Assembly (NCBI RefSeq): GCF_030269925.1
Contig: NC_085116.1
Coordinates: 868,001-932,000, forward strand
DNA length: 64,000 nucleotides
Origin: Bombyx mori
Taxonomy: Eukaryota; Arthropoda; Insecta; Lepidoptera; Bombycidae
Direction: 5' to 3'
Positions 34,186 to 45,218 of this stretch are shown one piece after another; positions within the stretch are counted from its first letter, which is position 1, and every line of letters starts with the position of its first letter. The notes below the pieces were generated by a model that was not told the DNA's origin, searched no databases, and saw only the letters and a list, made by a program, of their open reading frames with translations. Made by a program: the position numbers and the translations under genes.

Positions 34186-34670
34186 TTCTCACCTAAGCTG
34201 ATAGCCTTGAGAGGCTATTTCATCGTAACCTTAACTAGTAGGTGAGCTCACGGGGCTCAAACCTGACGACGTTGTTAACACGAACCCTAGCAAGAGTCGT
34301 GCTTCGCAAAATCTACCACCGGATCGGAAACGTGACCCACTTAGAACTTAGTGGGCTGTGTCTGTGGGTTTATTTACTCGTCGAGCCCTTCGTCGCAAGC
34401 GACGGGTTCGACGAGAACGATGACCGGTGCTTGGAGCACCTAAAAGCACCGTTAGTGGATCGGGAGGATCCGAAATGACGTGTTTTGGGCGACGTCGCCG
34501 CGTCGACTGCTTTCCATTCTGAACGCAGGATCTAGAATGTAGTTACCGGCGGCCACGATGAGGGGTTTCTCGTGTCGTACCGCTTTGTCGAAGCGCCGTC
34601 TTCCCATCAACGTTATTAAAATGAATTTACAGAACATAGACAATACGAAGCCTTCATAGAATCGTCACGA
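34186..34670 (-). mobile_element. Family A retroelement, longest 3' copy here
   Basis: It covers the tail (ttttttttctcacctaagct), 'gtaggtgagctcacggggct', 'ctaccaccggatcggaaacg', a loop-deleted CCCACTTAG...AGTGGG hairpin, 'cccttcgtcgcaagcgacgg', 'ggatcgggaggatccgaaat' and about 170 bp further 5'. No recognisable coding frame survives. Confidence 0.7.
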
Positions 34671-35558
34671 TTTGACACAGACCGCCAACTACACAGTTTA
34701 TGTGTTTACCAGTAAGTCCGTTCCGAGTACACCGAATGTTTTCAATTTTCTTATCCTAATGAAGTAAAGCATTACTTGCGCTGCGGGGAATCAAATTGCA
34801 CACAGATTACACGATTTCAAACGAAAATCATCTTTAAGCAGAGAGCCATGAAGGATATTTTGGTCTGTAAGCGTAAATAGAGATGTGCATTCATGACGCA
34901 GTACTAATAGTGTAGTAGTTGAATCATTTATTGGTGACCGATTTGGAAAGTTGTTCCATGTGGAAATAGTCTATCTATAATTTAATAATATGCAAATCAT
35001 GTTTACATGAGCCGGTTAGTTTTGAAGGCGCGGTAGTGCGTACTTTGAACTCGCACTGGTGACCACTATTCTGGTTATTTCGGTCGCGACATCGCTCTGT
35101 GTATTTCTTACACCATGATGACATATTCAGGTAATAGTTTGACGAGTTCTAAGAGAAATTTCCCGTTTGCCTTATTAAATATTAGAGAGGCGTGCTCCGT
35201 GGCTTCCTGCGTTAGGTATACTTTGAAATTTTTAAAGAAATATGTTGCATTACCCATTAAGTAAATAAGTGTTGCTTAAAATAAGAAACTCTTATCCTAT
35301 AAACTATGTACTTCACTAATTAGACTATAATGACCTGGCTGTAGGAAATTTTCTCTTTATGTCTGCGGAAATGTCATACTTTTTTGTAATTAGAGAGCCC
35401 AGATATAAAAAAAATCAACAAGCCTGAATGTTTTTCCGATGGTGTTTTGCTATTTTATGACCCGAGCATAAACGCAGTATTTTCTGCATTTACAATGAAG
35501 CCGGCTTCGTTAGAATAGTTTTCCGAGGTAACTAAACTTAGGTCATTCTTTTTTTGTA
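34671..35558. other. Unique-looking spacer
   Basis: Nothing recognised. Confidence 0.4.
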
Positions 35559-35776
35559 GGCATGTAGCAATTTGTTTAATGAAATATATATTAACTCATG
35601 GTCACGAATGAATTTCACGGTAAAGGAATAACATCTTGTAATAGACATCAAAAACGCAAAAACTACAATATCCGTAATTGCCATACAATTGGATGTGTAG
35701 GCTGCGACAACCACATAACACCAGACGGGCAGCAACCTCATTCATCCACGTGCAGTAAAAAAATTTAAAAAAAAAA
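35559..35776 (+). mobile_element. Degraded Bm1 SINE
   Basis: 'gtcacgaatgaatttcacgg', 'aaggaataacatcttgtaat' and 'cacataacaccagacgggca' follow Bm1 order on the plus strand with a large central deletion, ending in an A-rich tail. Confidence 0.65.
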
Positions 35777-36371
35777 CTTAAATACCTGGAGCATCGATAC
35801 CAACACCGACTCTCTCCCATCACTTCTATGTATAAAATTAAGTCTTATTAACCGAGAAACAGCGCATCAGTATCCATCATAATTCCGCTTCATTCCGTAA
35901 TGCAACCAGAGATGCGGTATTTGCAACTTAAACATTTGCGCTCGCAATAACACTTGTCGCAAAGAAATAAAGTTCAAATGCGAGTGCCGGTCGGTGAGTT
36001 TGCATTGTGTGGCCAATGCGTAGGCATCGCAAATAGCATGCAGAAGGGACATGTCATGAAATGATCGTAAAGAAATCTGAAGTGAAGTGTCCTGTTTGAT
36101 AGCTATCTAGTTTTTAATTTGTGGCAAAGATAAATAATTTAAAATCCAGCGGCGCGAGTTCAGATTAATTTTTTAACCGCGCAGGGTAGATGAACAAATA
36201 TATTAAACACGACCGATCATTGACATGCCAATACATTTCAAGAGGTTTCAGTTAATGCCCTCATCATTCTCCCCTCTCTGGAATTCATAACTTTATACTT
36301 ATGATTTACGAACTCTATCCGTAACCTAGCTCTTCCTCCAACGTAATTCCTATTGAACCTTGCTGGTAGCA

Positions 36372-36483
36372 ACGTGGAGTTTGTGGCAGCGGCTCGACTG
36401 TGCCTCTGGCATTGCTGATGTCTATGAGCGATGGTAATAATTTTATTTTTATTTTTTTGTTGCTTAAATGGGTGGACGACCTC
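36372..36483. mobile_element. LINE tail (+) abutting a Bm1 tail (-)
   Basis: 36372-36432 resembles the CR1/Jockey LINE end ('ggcattgctgatgtctatga', 'gcgatggtaa'). 36440-36483 is T-rich followed by 'ttgcttaaatgggtggacga', a reversed Bm1 tail. The two tails are back to back. Confidence 0.6.
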
Positions 36484-36895
36484 AAAAAAAAAGCAGTATG
36501 GGATTTTCAAGCAGATCACAGAATTGATTAAGATAAAAAGCGTTGGATGTTACCTAACTGTGAGCGGTTCTATATGAATTTATTCTATACAACACACAGT
36601 ACGGGTCGCGCTGGTTGTTGAATGACGTGAAAGCTAATGCCGGGACACACAGGAATACCACTCGTGCAATCCGTTTGAGTTTCACCGTGTGAAATTAATT
36701 TCTTAGTTCAACGGTAGCTTCAAATACATATTATAATATGTTTGTTTGTATGCAAATGTTTTAGTTCATTGAATTAATTATTTCGAATGTGAGACGTCGT
36801 GATTGCGGCTGTTGAGAATGCAGATTTTTTTAATTCTTCTTTTAATTTCTTTAATTCTTTTTTTAATTCTTATTTAATTTTTTTTAATAATTTTA

Positions 36896-37339
36896 GTCGT
36901 CGTGACCTAACGGATAAGACGTCCGGTGCATTCGTGTTGAAGCAATGCACCGGTGTTCGAATCCCGCAGGCGGGTACCAATTTTTCTAATGAAATACGTA
37001 CTCAACAAATGTTCACGATTGACTTCCACGGTAAAGGAATAACATCGTGTAATAAAAATGAAACCCGCAAAATTATAATTTGCGTAATTACTGGTGGTAG
37101 GACCTCTTGTGAGTCCGCGCGGGTGGGTACCACCACCCTGCCTATTTCTGCCGTGAAGCAGTGATGCGTTTCGGTTTCAAGGGTGGGGCAGCCGTTGTAA
37201 CTATACTTGAGACCTTAGAACTTGTATCTCAAGGTGGGTGGCGTATTTACGTTGTGGATGTCTATGGGCTCCAGTAACCACTTAACACCAGGTGGGCTGT
37301 GAGCTCGTCCACCCATCTAAGCAATAAAAAAAAAAAAAA
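36896..37339 (+). mobile_element. Full-length Bm1 SINE
   Basis: The complete sense copy is 444 bp. The tRNA-like head (gtcgtcgtgacctaacggat, A box; ggtgttcgaatcccgcag, B box) directs RNA polymerase III. The body runs 'aacaaatgttcacgattgac', 'ctgtgagctcgtccaccc', and AATAAAAAAAAAAAAAA ends it. The ~65 bp before it are an imperfect tandem of ttttaattct. High identity to the other copies suggests youth. Confidence 0.93.
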
Positions 37340-37437
37340 CTTTTTACGTTTACGTTTATCTTTATATCGTTTGACTCGTTTTATTACCTGCACAATTTCG
37401 AAATTACTTGATAAAATATGAAGGTATGACGCGCTAA

Positions 37438-37740
37438 TCTATACTTCTATACTAATAATATTATAAAGCTGAAGAGTTACGCGCTAATCTCAGGAACTAC
37501 TGGTTCGATTTGAAAAATTATTTCAGTGTTAGATAGCCCATTTATTGAGGAAGACTATAGGCTATACAACATCACGCTAAGATAAGAGCACCAATAAAGA
37601 ATTTTTCAAAATCCAGGTTTAAGCAGCTCCTTAGCATTCTAAAATTCAAAAATATTTTCTGTTTACGTAAATGAAGTGGGGGAAAAAATTTGCGTTATGC
37701 CAAAGTATTCCACGTGGACGGAGTCGCGGGGAAAAGCTAG
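37438..37740 (+). mobile_element. Non-autonomous Helitron (Lep1-like)
   Basis: It starts TCTATACTTCTATACTAATA and ends 'gtcgcggggaaaagCTAG' before T. The interior 'caggaactactggttcgatt' and 'gatagcccatttattgagg' match 7939-8367 and 39409-39699 in reverse. Confidence 0.75.
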
Positions 37741-38190
37741 TATTCTATAAACTGAATCAAAATGATTTTCGTTCAAATAAACTCAGGCTAAGTTAGGTTT
37801 GTCAGGCGGCTTCGGCGCACGTAAGAAAAATAGTCTATTAAGTCAACTTCGAACTACCATCTCAAACTGCCGTATGACATTATTTATAGTTTAAGAGTGT
37901 CTTTTCAAATTGAAACGATATTTAGCTTTAGTAGAATTACGTAAGAGTACAATAGGATGGACCTGTTCGGCAGATCAACTCGCACTGCACTAGGCGTCCT
38001 TCCACCTAGACAGGGTCGACCTTTCCTACGACGCCACTCTCTGTAACTCACGAACAAACAAATGTGCATATAGTCAGGTCTTGTTTGATTTATTATTGCG
38101 TTTGAAAGCAGTCTTTCAACAAAAACAGGGGGGCAGGTTGTGGCACCTCAACGTGCGGGCTCACAAAACAAATACAAATAAATACTTACA
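37741..38190. other. Spacer, nothing recognised
   Basis: A less AT-rich segment near 37940-38050 has no frame or repeat that I can assign. Confidence 0.4.
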
Positions 38191-38472
38191 TCTATCTATA
38201 TATATAAAAGAGAATTGCTGTTCGTTAGTCTCACTAAAACTCGAGAACAGCTGGACCGACTTGACTAATGTTGGACTTGAATTATTTGTGGAAGTCCAGA
38301 GAAGGTTTTAAAGGTAGATAAATATGAAAATGCTCGGAAATAAATAAAAATAACAATTTTGTTTTTCCTTTGATGTGTCCCCGTCGGACGGATTCCTTTT
38401 GTTTATTTTATACAAAAGTTTAGGTCTTTTATTTATCGATTGAGGCACTACGAAGTCTGCCGGGTCAGCTAG
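38191..38472 (+). mobile_element. Non-autonomous Helitron
   Basis: Second copy of the 16213-16510 family: starts TCTATCTATATATATAAAAG, ends GGGTCAGCTAG before T. Confidence 0.75.
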
Positions 38473-38705
38473 TACAAAATAAAAGAGACATAATTTTTGA
38501 ACAAAACTAAATTTCATACCTGTGAAGTGTTCTTCATCACACAACATGCTCATGACCCGTCACCCGCAGGTTAATTCGAGAGGCCATCGCGGAACGAGTT
38601 TTAGTTTTCCAAATCGTAGTTGAATTGGACTATATTTCAAATCGCAGTTGGTATTTCAAAGCATACAATCATTTACACTAAATATTATGCACGATGTAGG
38701 CTTCG

Positions 38706-39102
38706 TTTTTATTTATTTTACTGCTTAGATGTGTGGACGAGCTCACAGCCGACCTGGTGTTAAGTGGTTACTGAAGCCCATAGACATCTACAACTTAATG
38801 CGCCACCCACCATGAGATATAAGTTCTAAGGTCTCAAGTATAGTTACAACGGCTGCCCCACTCTTGAAACCGAAACGCATTACTGCTTCACGGCAGAAAT
38901 AGGCAGGGTGGTGGTACCTACCCGCGCTGACTCTCAAGAGGTCCTACCACCAGTAATTATAATTTTGCGGGTTTGATTTTTATTACACGATGTTATTCCT
39001 TCACCGTGGAAGTCAATCGTGAGCATTTGTTGAGTACGTATTTCATTAAGAAAATTGGTACCCGTCTGAACACGAATACAGAGGACGTATTATTCTTTAC
39101 CT
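38706..39102 (-). mobile_element. Bm1 SINE with damaged head
   Basis: The body is complete, but part of the tRNA-like head is deleted: after ggtacccgtctg the sequence jumps to aacacgaata. The B box is lost, so it should not be transcribed by itself. Confidence 0.87.
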
Positions 39103-39408
39103 GACCTCTTACCTGAATTCGAAGACAAATGGTCGCTCCTGTGGTTAAACGGTAATAATATTTACCAAGTCGTGGTTACAAATGCCTTAAGCCCTGCTCG
39201 TAATGTCCCATCCTTAAAAATCAAGCTTGTGGGTCAATGGCCACCGTTTTATGCTGTAAGTACACAAGACACGAAGTACGAAGCTTAGCTCAGCAATTAA
39301 TAAACTTTGTTTTCTCTTGACAAACGTTCGCCCAGTGATCGATCGCAATCACTCAACCTCGTGATTAAGATTCCTTTTATGAAATATGTGTTCTGTTTTA
39401 TTTGATTA

Positions 39409-39699
39409 CTAGTTCTTGCCCGCGACTTCGTCCGCGTGGAAAAGTTACTTGAGCATAACGCAAAATTTTACTTGCGACTTCATTTACGTAGAGAGAAACA
39501 AAATACCCGATTTTGAAAAATTCTTTATTGGTGCTCCATTTGTATTGGTCTAAGCGCAATGTTATAATTATAGCTTATAGCCTTCCTCAATAAATGAGCT
39601 ATCTAACACTGAAAGAATTTTTCAAATCGGACCAGAAGTTCCTGAGATTAGCGCGTTCAAACAAACAAACTCTTCAGATTTTTAACATTAAAGTATAGA
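39409..39699 (-). mobile_element. Non-autonomous Helitron (Lep1-like)
   Basis: Minus strand: starts TCTATACTTTAATG (39699) and ends 'gcgggcaagaaCTAG' (39409), T following. Same family as 37438-37740. Confidence 0.72.
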
Positions 39700-40007
39700 T
39701 TTATTCTTGTGTAGATAAAAAAAATTGTTTCCAATTTGTTTATGGCTACTAAACAAATAAAACAGAAGATAATTGTTTGACAAATGGAAGAGAAAATCGT
39801 ACAGAACCATTTACTAGTGCAGCGGTGGTTAGTGACTGGTTACTGTACCACGTATTCCAGGTTCGACTTGGTGTTGAAGCTCGGGGTTGCTCCCACCAGC
39901 TCTTGTCTTAAATATAATTTATGGCACGCATTCCACAGAATAAAAAGAGTTTGCACCCGTTAAACGTTTTACGTGAAACACCATAAAATTTATCTTTTTT
40001 TTCTTCT

Positions 40008-40052
40008 TCTTCTTATCAGCCCATAGACGTCCACTGCTGGACATATTTAAAT
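40008..40052 (-). mobile_element. RTE-type LINE extreme 3' end
   Basis: Minus-strand codons YVQQWTSMG before a stop match the last residues of many lepidopteran RTE proteins; the tail is (GAA)n. Very short. Confidence 0.5.
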
Positions 40053-40753
40053 TTATCAAGTAATTTGAATTCTAAAATGACAAAAGCCTCATATAAAACT
40101 ATCGTATAATTAACTGAAATAAAAACCTCGGAACATTGAAAAAGACAAAAACAAATCATGCTTTTTGTTGTTGTTGGTTACACTTACCTCCATTTTCATT
40201 TGACCAAAAACCCGTGCGTGTATAAAAAACATAATAACATAAAAATGAAAAAAAGCTATATTTGATCAATTACGGAATTGGGTACTGAAATATTTCAGAA
40301 GCTTACTATCTGTATCTATTTCAAAGCTACTAGGATAATTCAAGCAAACAAATGATTCAGAAAGTTTCAGAATATCTCGAGTCCCGACACTGGGCGTTCA
40401 TAATTCCCTATTATTTTCTGACCGACCGTCCCTCAATGTTCCGAGTCCATTGCCTCTTATATTTACGGGACACCATTATGTTTTACGATCGAACGATCTA
40501 TGAAACGAAAACTGGGGCAAACACATTTTTCTTTGCCGTAGAAAATCTGCCACTAAACACGATTTATATCCCTTCTTCGTTTCGGTTGAGTGATCGTCGA
40601 TAAAAGAAGTTTGTTTTTAGTGCATTGTTAACTTATTACATTCCATTGAGCTTCGGTGGACAGACGAATATTTCGGGACGTGGCCGGCACCCCAGCCTCG
40701 CACTGGGGTCCTGAATGGAGAGGAGCGGTGGTCTCACACAGACAGTATGCTTT
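40053..40753. other. Spacer with no assigned gene
   Basis: An 83-codon plus-strand frame (40352-40603) has no domain that I know. A GC-rich segment at 40680-40740 (ccggcaccccagcctcgcac) is unassigned. Confidence 0.35.
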
Positions 40754-40990
40754 AGTAGTAGGTAGGACCTCTTTATGAGTCCGCACGTTTGGATACCACC
40801 CTGCCTATTTCTACCGTGAAGCAGTAATGCGTTTCGGTTGTTGTAACTATACTGAGACCTTAGAACTCATATCTCAAGGTGGGTGGCGGCATTTACGTTG
40901 TAGATGTCTATGGGCTTCGGTAACCACTTAACATCAGGTGGGCTGTGAGCTCGTCCATTCATCTATGCAACCAAAAAAATCAAAATAAAA
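40754..40990 (+). mobile_element. Bm1 SINE, 5'-truncated
   Basis: 'aggacctctttatgagtccg' through 'ggtgggctgtgagctcgtcc' with a tail of A and AAAT. About 20 bp are lost after 'atgcgtttcggtt'. A further Bm1 tail scrap is at 41083-41129. Confidence 0.87.
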
Positions 40991-41082
40991 ACCTTACAGG
41001 AGAGCCATTTAAAGTTTAAAATATGGAAAAAATATCATAACAACAAAACTATTATACTTCAGCTATTTTAAGTAAACTTATT

Positions 41083-41129
41083 ATATGGGCTGTGAGCTAG
41101 TCCACCAATTTATGCAATATAAAAAAAAA
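41083..41129 (+). mobile_element. Bm1 SINE tail scrap
   Basis: 'atgggctgtgagctagtcca' followed by atgcaatataaaaaaaaa. Confidence 0.6.
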
Positions 41130-42544
41130 GTATTCTCAAAGACATATAAGCACGGTCCAGCTAATATTTTTGCTACATAATGTTCTAAGGACGTTTCACA
41201 GCGTTCTGATCTCCTTATTCAATCAATGTTTCAGAAAAATGCCCTTAGTACAATAAAATGACAAATTTACCCTATTCTAACTCAATATCGCGATTACCAA
41301 ACATCACTAATAAAGATATTATGCAATCCTAGCGAAACGGGACTAATCCTACTTCTCAATTTTCTTTTGGGGTTAAGGCCTTCGACTCAGTATTGTATAC
41401 GAGTTTGTAATATGTCATAGTGCTTCACCATGGAATGTGGTTGAACTCCGGTAGCTACTTAACATAAAGTGATCCGTTCGGTCGTCCGTGCGTCATCACA
41501 TCAATTTCATAGAAAATTACCGAACCTTACATTTTTAATGAACCAAATTATCCGACGATCATTCAAATTAATCAGAGAGGACACGCGACATCTTAATTAA
41601 CGTTTTTATTAATAAGCTTCGTTCGGCGAACGTACTGCACGTTTTTAAATGATACGTTTAAATTTTTGGGCGTTTACAGCACACGACATTTTGAAATAAC
41701 TTATACCAATTTAAACTTAAAACAAAATCAAATATGAAAGCAGAAAATTAGATGACAAAAGAATAAAGGGTGTTTAAGGTTAGTCACAAGCGACCTCAAA
41801 GAACTATTGATTGACAATAGAAGCTGTGAAAGTAAAAGTATAGAAAACACCGCTCAAATTGTGAGCTTTTTCCTGTGATTGTTAAGCTCTATTTGTAATG
41901 GCTATACAATGCTATAGTATTTATTTGAATCGACTTTAAATTCAAATTATAAGATGTAATCTATTGAATAAATATTCAAAAAAACCTACATGTTTAGAAA
42001 CTATCGGATTTTTTTTTGTATTATGGTTCTTTTTATAAATAAGCACTATAAAAAGCACGCTCTACTTATCCTCAGATCCTGCGATAAAATTGCATAATTT
42101 AAAATAAAAAATCGTATCGTACACTATAAAGTTTACGATATCAATATCCGCCAATATCCAGGTAATGAGAGGTCGGTAATTAAATGTCGTCTGTCAAAGC
42201 CTTCGCCGCGTCAAATTATATTCAAAATGGCGGCCCATGACGTCATCACACAATTTACTCTATAAAGGAAAATGTTTGTGCAGTTTTTAATAATTCCGTT
42301 TAGTAATTAATACTTTAGAATTATTTATTTTTGACACTTTTATTCCAAATGAGCGTGTTGATATTGTCTGGGTATTGTGGCACACGTGCTAAAGTCGTGT
42401 TAATTTCCCATACGCGTATCTATTGTTATCGTAAATATTGAAAGCAAAACGATTCATGTTAGTAGTGTTAACGCGCTGTTTTTTTAGCAAAATAATACCT
42501 TCACAAACACATTATGTGGCAGTGCACATGTGGTGGGAGTGACA
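41130..42544. other. AT-rich stretch with one promoter-like block
   Basis: No coding frame. Contains the block at 42225-42290 and a weak Bm1-like scrap near 41440-41495. Confidence 0.4.
42225..42290 (+). promoter_or_regulatory. Possible promoter: YY1-like, CRE and TATA motifs
   Basis: Within 50 bp are aaaatggcggcc (YY1/Pho-like), TGACGTCATC starting at 42238 (CRE) and TATAAAGG at 42261. CAGTTT lies about 20 bp downstream, a little close for an arthropod initiator. No frame follows, so function is uncertain. Confidence 0.25.
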
Positions 42545-42711
42545 CCTTGATTTTTTGTTGAAGAAGCGAATGAACGAGCTCACGGCTCACCTGATGTTAA
42601 GTGATTATCGATATACAGCAGCTGCAATCTGAAGTCCATGGGCGACGGTAACCACTCACCATCAAGTGGGCCGGACGCTCGTTCGCCTACAAGAGCAATA
42701 AATAAATAAAA
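42545..42711. repeat. Fold-back pair of retroelement tails
   Basis: 42562-42610 (cgaatgaacgagctcacgg, acctgatgttaagtgatta) is roughly the reverse complement of 42650-42700 (aaccactcaccatcaagtgg, gacgctcgttcgcc). The right arm is the CR1/Jockey LINE tail ending in AATAAATAAATAAAA. The left arm is a reversed tail of this LINE or Bm1. Confidence 0.55.
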
Positions 42712-43274
42712 AGTATTCCATAGATATCTTATCATGAATGCCGTTACCTACCTTGGGGTAGCTTAAGTCCCGATTGTATAATAAAACTGCTGTCACACCT
42801 TCAAACCGATGTTCATTACTGCTTCACGGTAAAGATAGACAGGTAAGTATTCTATCATACTTTCTGTCTTAGCCGTAAGATATAAATCAATAGTATGTGT
42901 TTTTATCTTTTTTTAACCTGATAAAGCTTAAAATCACAAGGGTACTAAAGAAGTTTTAATTTTAATACAAATATAATTTCATTGATAATTTCAAAGATTA
43001 TCATGATATAATATTGTTTACGTTGTTGTATGTTTTGTTATGTATATATGTATACAGTGTGTGGGTTTATATATGTATATATATAATAATATTATTATTA
43101 ATTTTCTTATTTTCGCAAAAGGAATGCACCTGCACAGGACTCTACACCACCCATGGCTGACTGGTAGAGAATGCCTCAGGCATTAAGATAAAGTTAAATA
43201 AACAAATAAATAATTTGTAAACACTCAGCATTAAGCAACGAGTCCGATTTTCCAGTACATTGCAGACATATTTA
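42712..43274. other. Spacer with degraded SINE and TA-rich DNA
   Basis: 42745-42845 resembles an old Bm1 in reverse ('ttcattactgcttcacgg'). 43040-43100 is TA-rich simple sequence. Confidence 0.4.
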
Positions 43275-43517
43275 CCGGTAGTAGGACCTCTTGTGAGTCT
43301 GCGCGGGTAGGTACCACCACCCTGCCTATTTCTGTCGTGAAGCAGTAATGCGTTTCAGTTTGAAGGATGGGGCAGCCGTTGTAACTATACTGAGACCTTG
43401 GAACTCATACCTCAAGGTGGGTGGCGGCATTTACGTTATATATGTCTATGGGCTCCGGCAACCACTTAACACTAGGTGGGCTGTGAGCTCGTCCAACCAT
43501 CTAGGCAATAAAAAAAC
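43275..43517 (+). mobile_element. Bm1 SINE, 5'-truncated
   Basis: 'gtaggacctcttgtgagtct' to ctaggcaataaaaaaa. Body intact. Confidence 0.88.
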
Positions 43518-44969
43518 CCTCCAATATCAACATAACCAATTCGCACCTAGTGCCCTGTTAGCTGGTTCTCTCAACCACGCGCCAATTCGACGAATTCACT
43601 CATCTAGCACATCTGTCACATAAATATAAAAACGTTATAATAATATCTGAGCGCTCCTACAGGGTTCCCCTCTCTCTATTTCACTGACATTATTTTTTGC
43701 TCCGTGAATAAGGCGTCCTTTACACAAATCACTCAGGGTAACGTTCATAATTTAAGCGCAAAACGTCAAATTTGACAGATTTATGACATTTCTTCACAAT
43801 TCCAGCATCGTGGAGGCGAGCTGACGTTGGTCGGCCTTCAGAAGCCGCGAAGCTTAGTCGGTATTCTCTTGTACTTATACACGGCTAATCTTAGCTGAAA
43901 TTATATGATTTATTCTCAACATGTCGGCAAGTCGCAGACGCAGCTCATATCCCTTTTGATGTTAAGCCGCTACAAGGGCCCGTAACCAGACCTTCAGTCT
44001 TGATTAGATTGGAGTAGCAGCTGCCTATCCTCAAAACCGGAACGGATGCCACGGAAATAGGCAGGCCATTACGTACCCATGACTAAACGATTTCTGCACG
44101 TTTTTATCTACATTGACCAGAATTCAAATATCAACTGCAAATTAATTCGTGTTCTAAATATGTAATAAAACGTAAAACGTTTTGCGTATTTTGCACTTCT
44201 AAAATTCTGATTTGTTAGATTTAAACAGACTTGGTGTCCCAATGAGAATTAATTGTGGATTAGGCACTGCAGGCTAACCGTGATAATTGCAAAAACTGTC
44301 TCGCAACTAACTAGTTATATACTTACGAACGTAACTTAACAACGAACTGTGTGCTATTTAGTCAAGTTTAAGAGCATCGGATCAGACCCAAGATTCGATT
44401 GTGGCATGATGCCTCTACTTCATATAATTTATTACTACCAGTAATTTAGTATATACGTAATGCATATTATTATGTTAAAAACAAGGTTGTCGATCACATA
44501 AAAATATATTCTAAGAAATCAATAAATCGTATGACTAGATTTATTAACATATTATTAATTTAGGAAATTTATCGTTCGTATGATATAATAAATGCAGCAA
44601 TTTTGAGCAAAAACATGTACACAAAAAATATTTACTAATGAATTCGACAATTGTACAACACACGAATGAAAGAAACGAACACACTGACAAAAGGTACTGT
44701 AATCAACTTTTATCTAACCTTCATAAAGCATTCGTAGAATTTTTAATTACAAATAAAAATAAGTACACATAAATGTTAATTAGCAATGAACCCCGATACA
44801 ATTCTCCCTTCGCTCGTAAATCACACAAAAATAGTAGATAATAATTAAATGTATGACGAGGTGGATTTATGGGCCAATAAATATGTCAGTCATGGGACTC
44901 TTTTCGCGTGGCACCCGCCCTTACCGGCCGTAGAGCAGGTAAAACGCAGTCACACAACTTTACTCAACA
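43518..44969. other. Gene-free stretch
   Basis: A degraded SINE-like segment is at about 43930-44090. Otherwise unassigned and AT-rich. Confidence 0.4.
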
Positions 44970-45218
44970 ATTTTTTTTTCTTACCTAACTTCGCTTCGCT
45001 TCGGCCTTGAAGTGTAGGTGAGCTTACGGGGCTCAAACCGGAGTTTTGCTAACACTGGCCCTAGCAAGAGCAGTGCTTCGCAGAATCTACCACCGGATCG
45101 GAAACGCGACCCACTGAGAAGATCCGGCGAGAAACTCAGTGGGCTGTGTCTATGGGTTAATTTACTCGTCGAGCCCTTCGTCGCAAGCGACGGGCTCGGC
45201 GAGGACGGTGACCGGGTA
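44970..45218 (-). mobile_element. Family A retroelement 3' end
   Basis: Contains 'gtgtaggtgagcttacgggg', 'ctaccaccggatcggaaacg', an intact CCCACTGAG/CTCAGTGGG hairpin and 'cccttcgtcgcaagcgacgg'. It ends at 'ggtgaccgggtaat'. Confidence 0.7.

Noticed and set aside
36896..36975. Apparent tRNA gene
   Set aside because: It is the tRNA-derived head of a Bm1 SINE, repeated many times in the window.
39815..39960. tRNA-like A/B box pair (gtggttagtgactgg ... ggttcgactt)
   Set aside because: No cloverleaf can be drawn and spacing is poor; at most an old SINE head.
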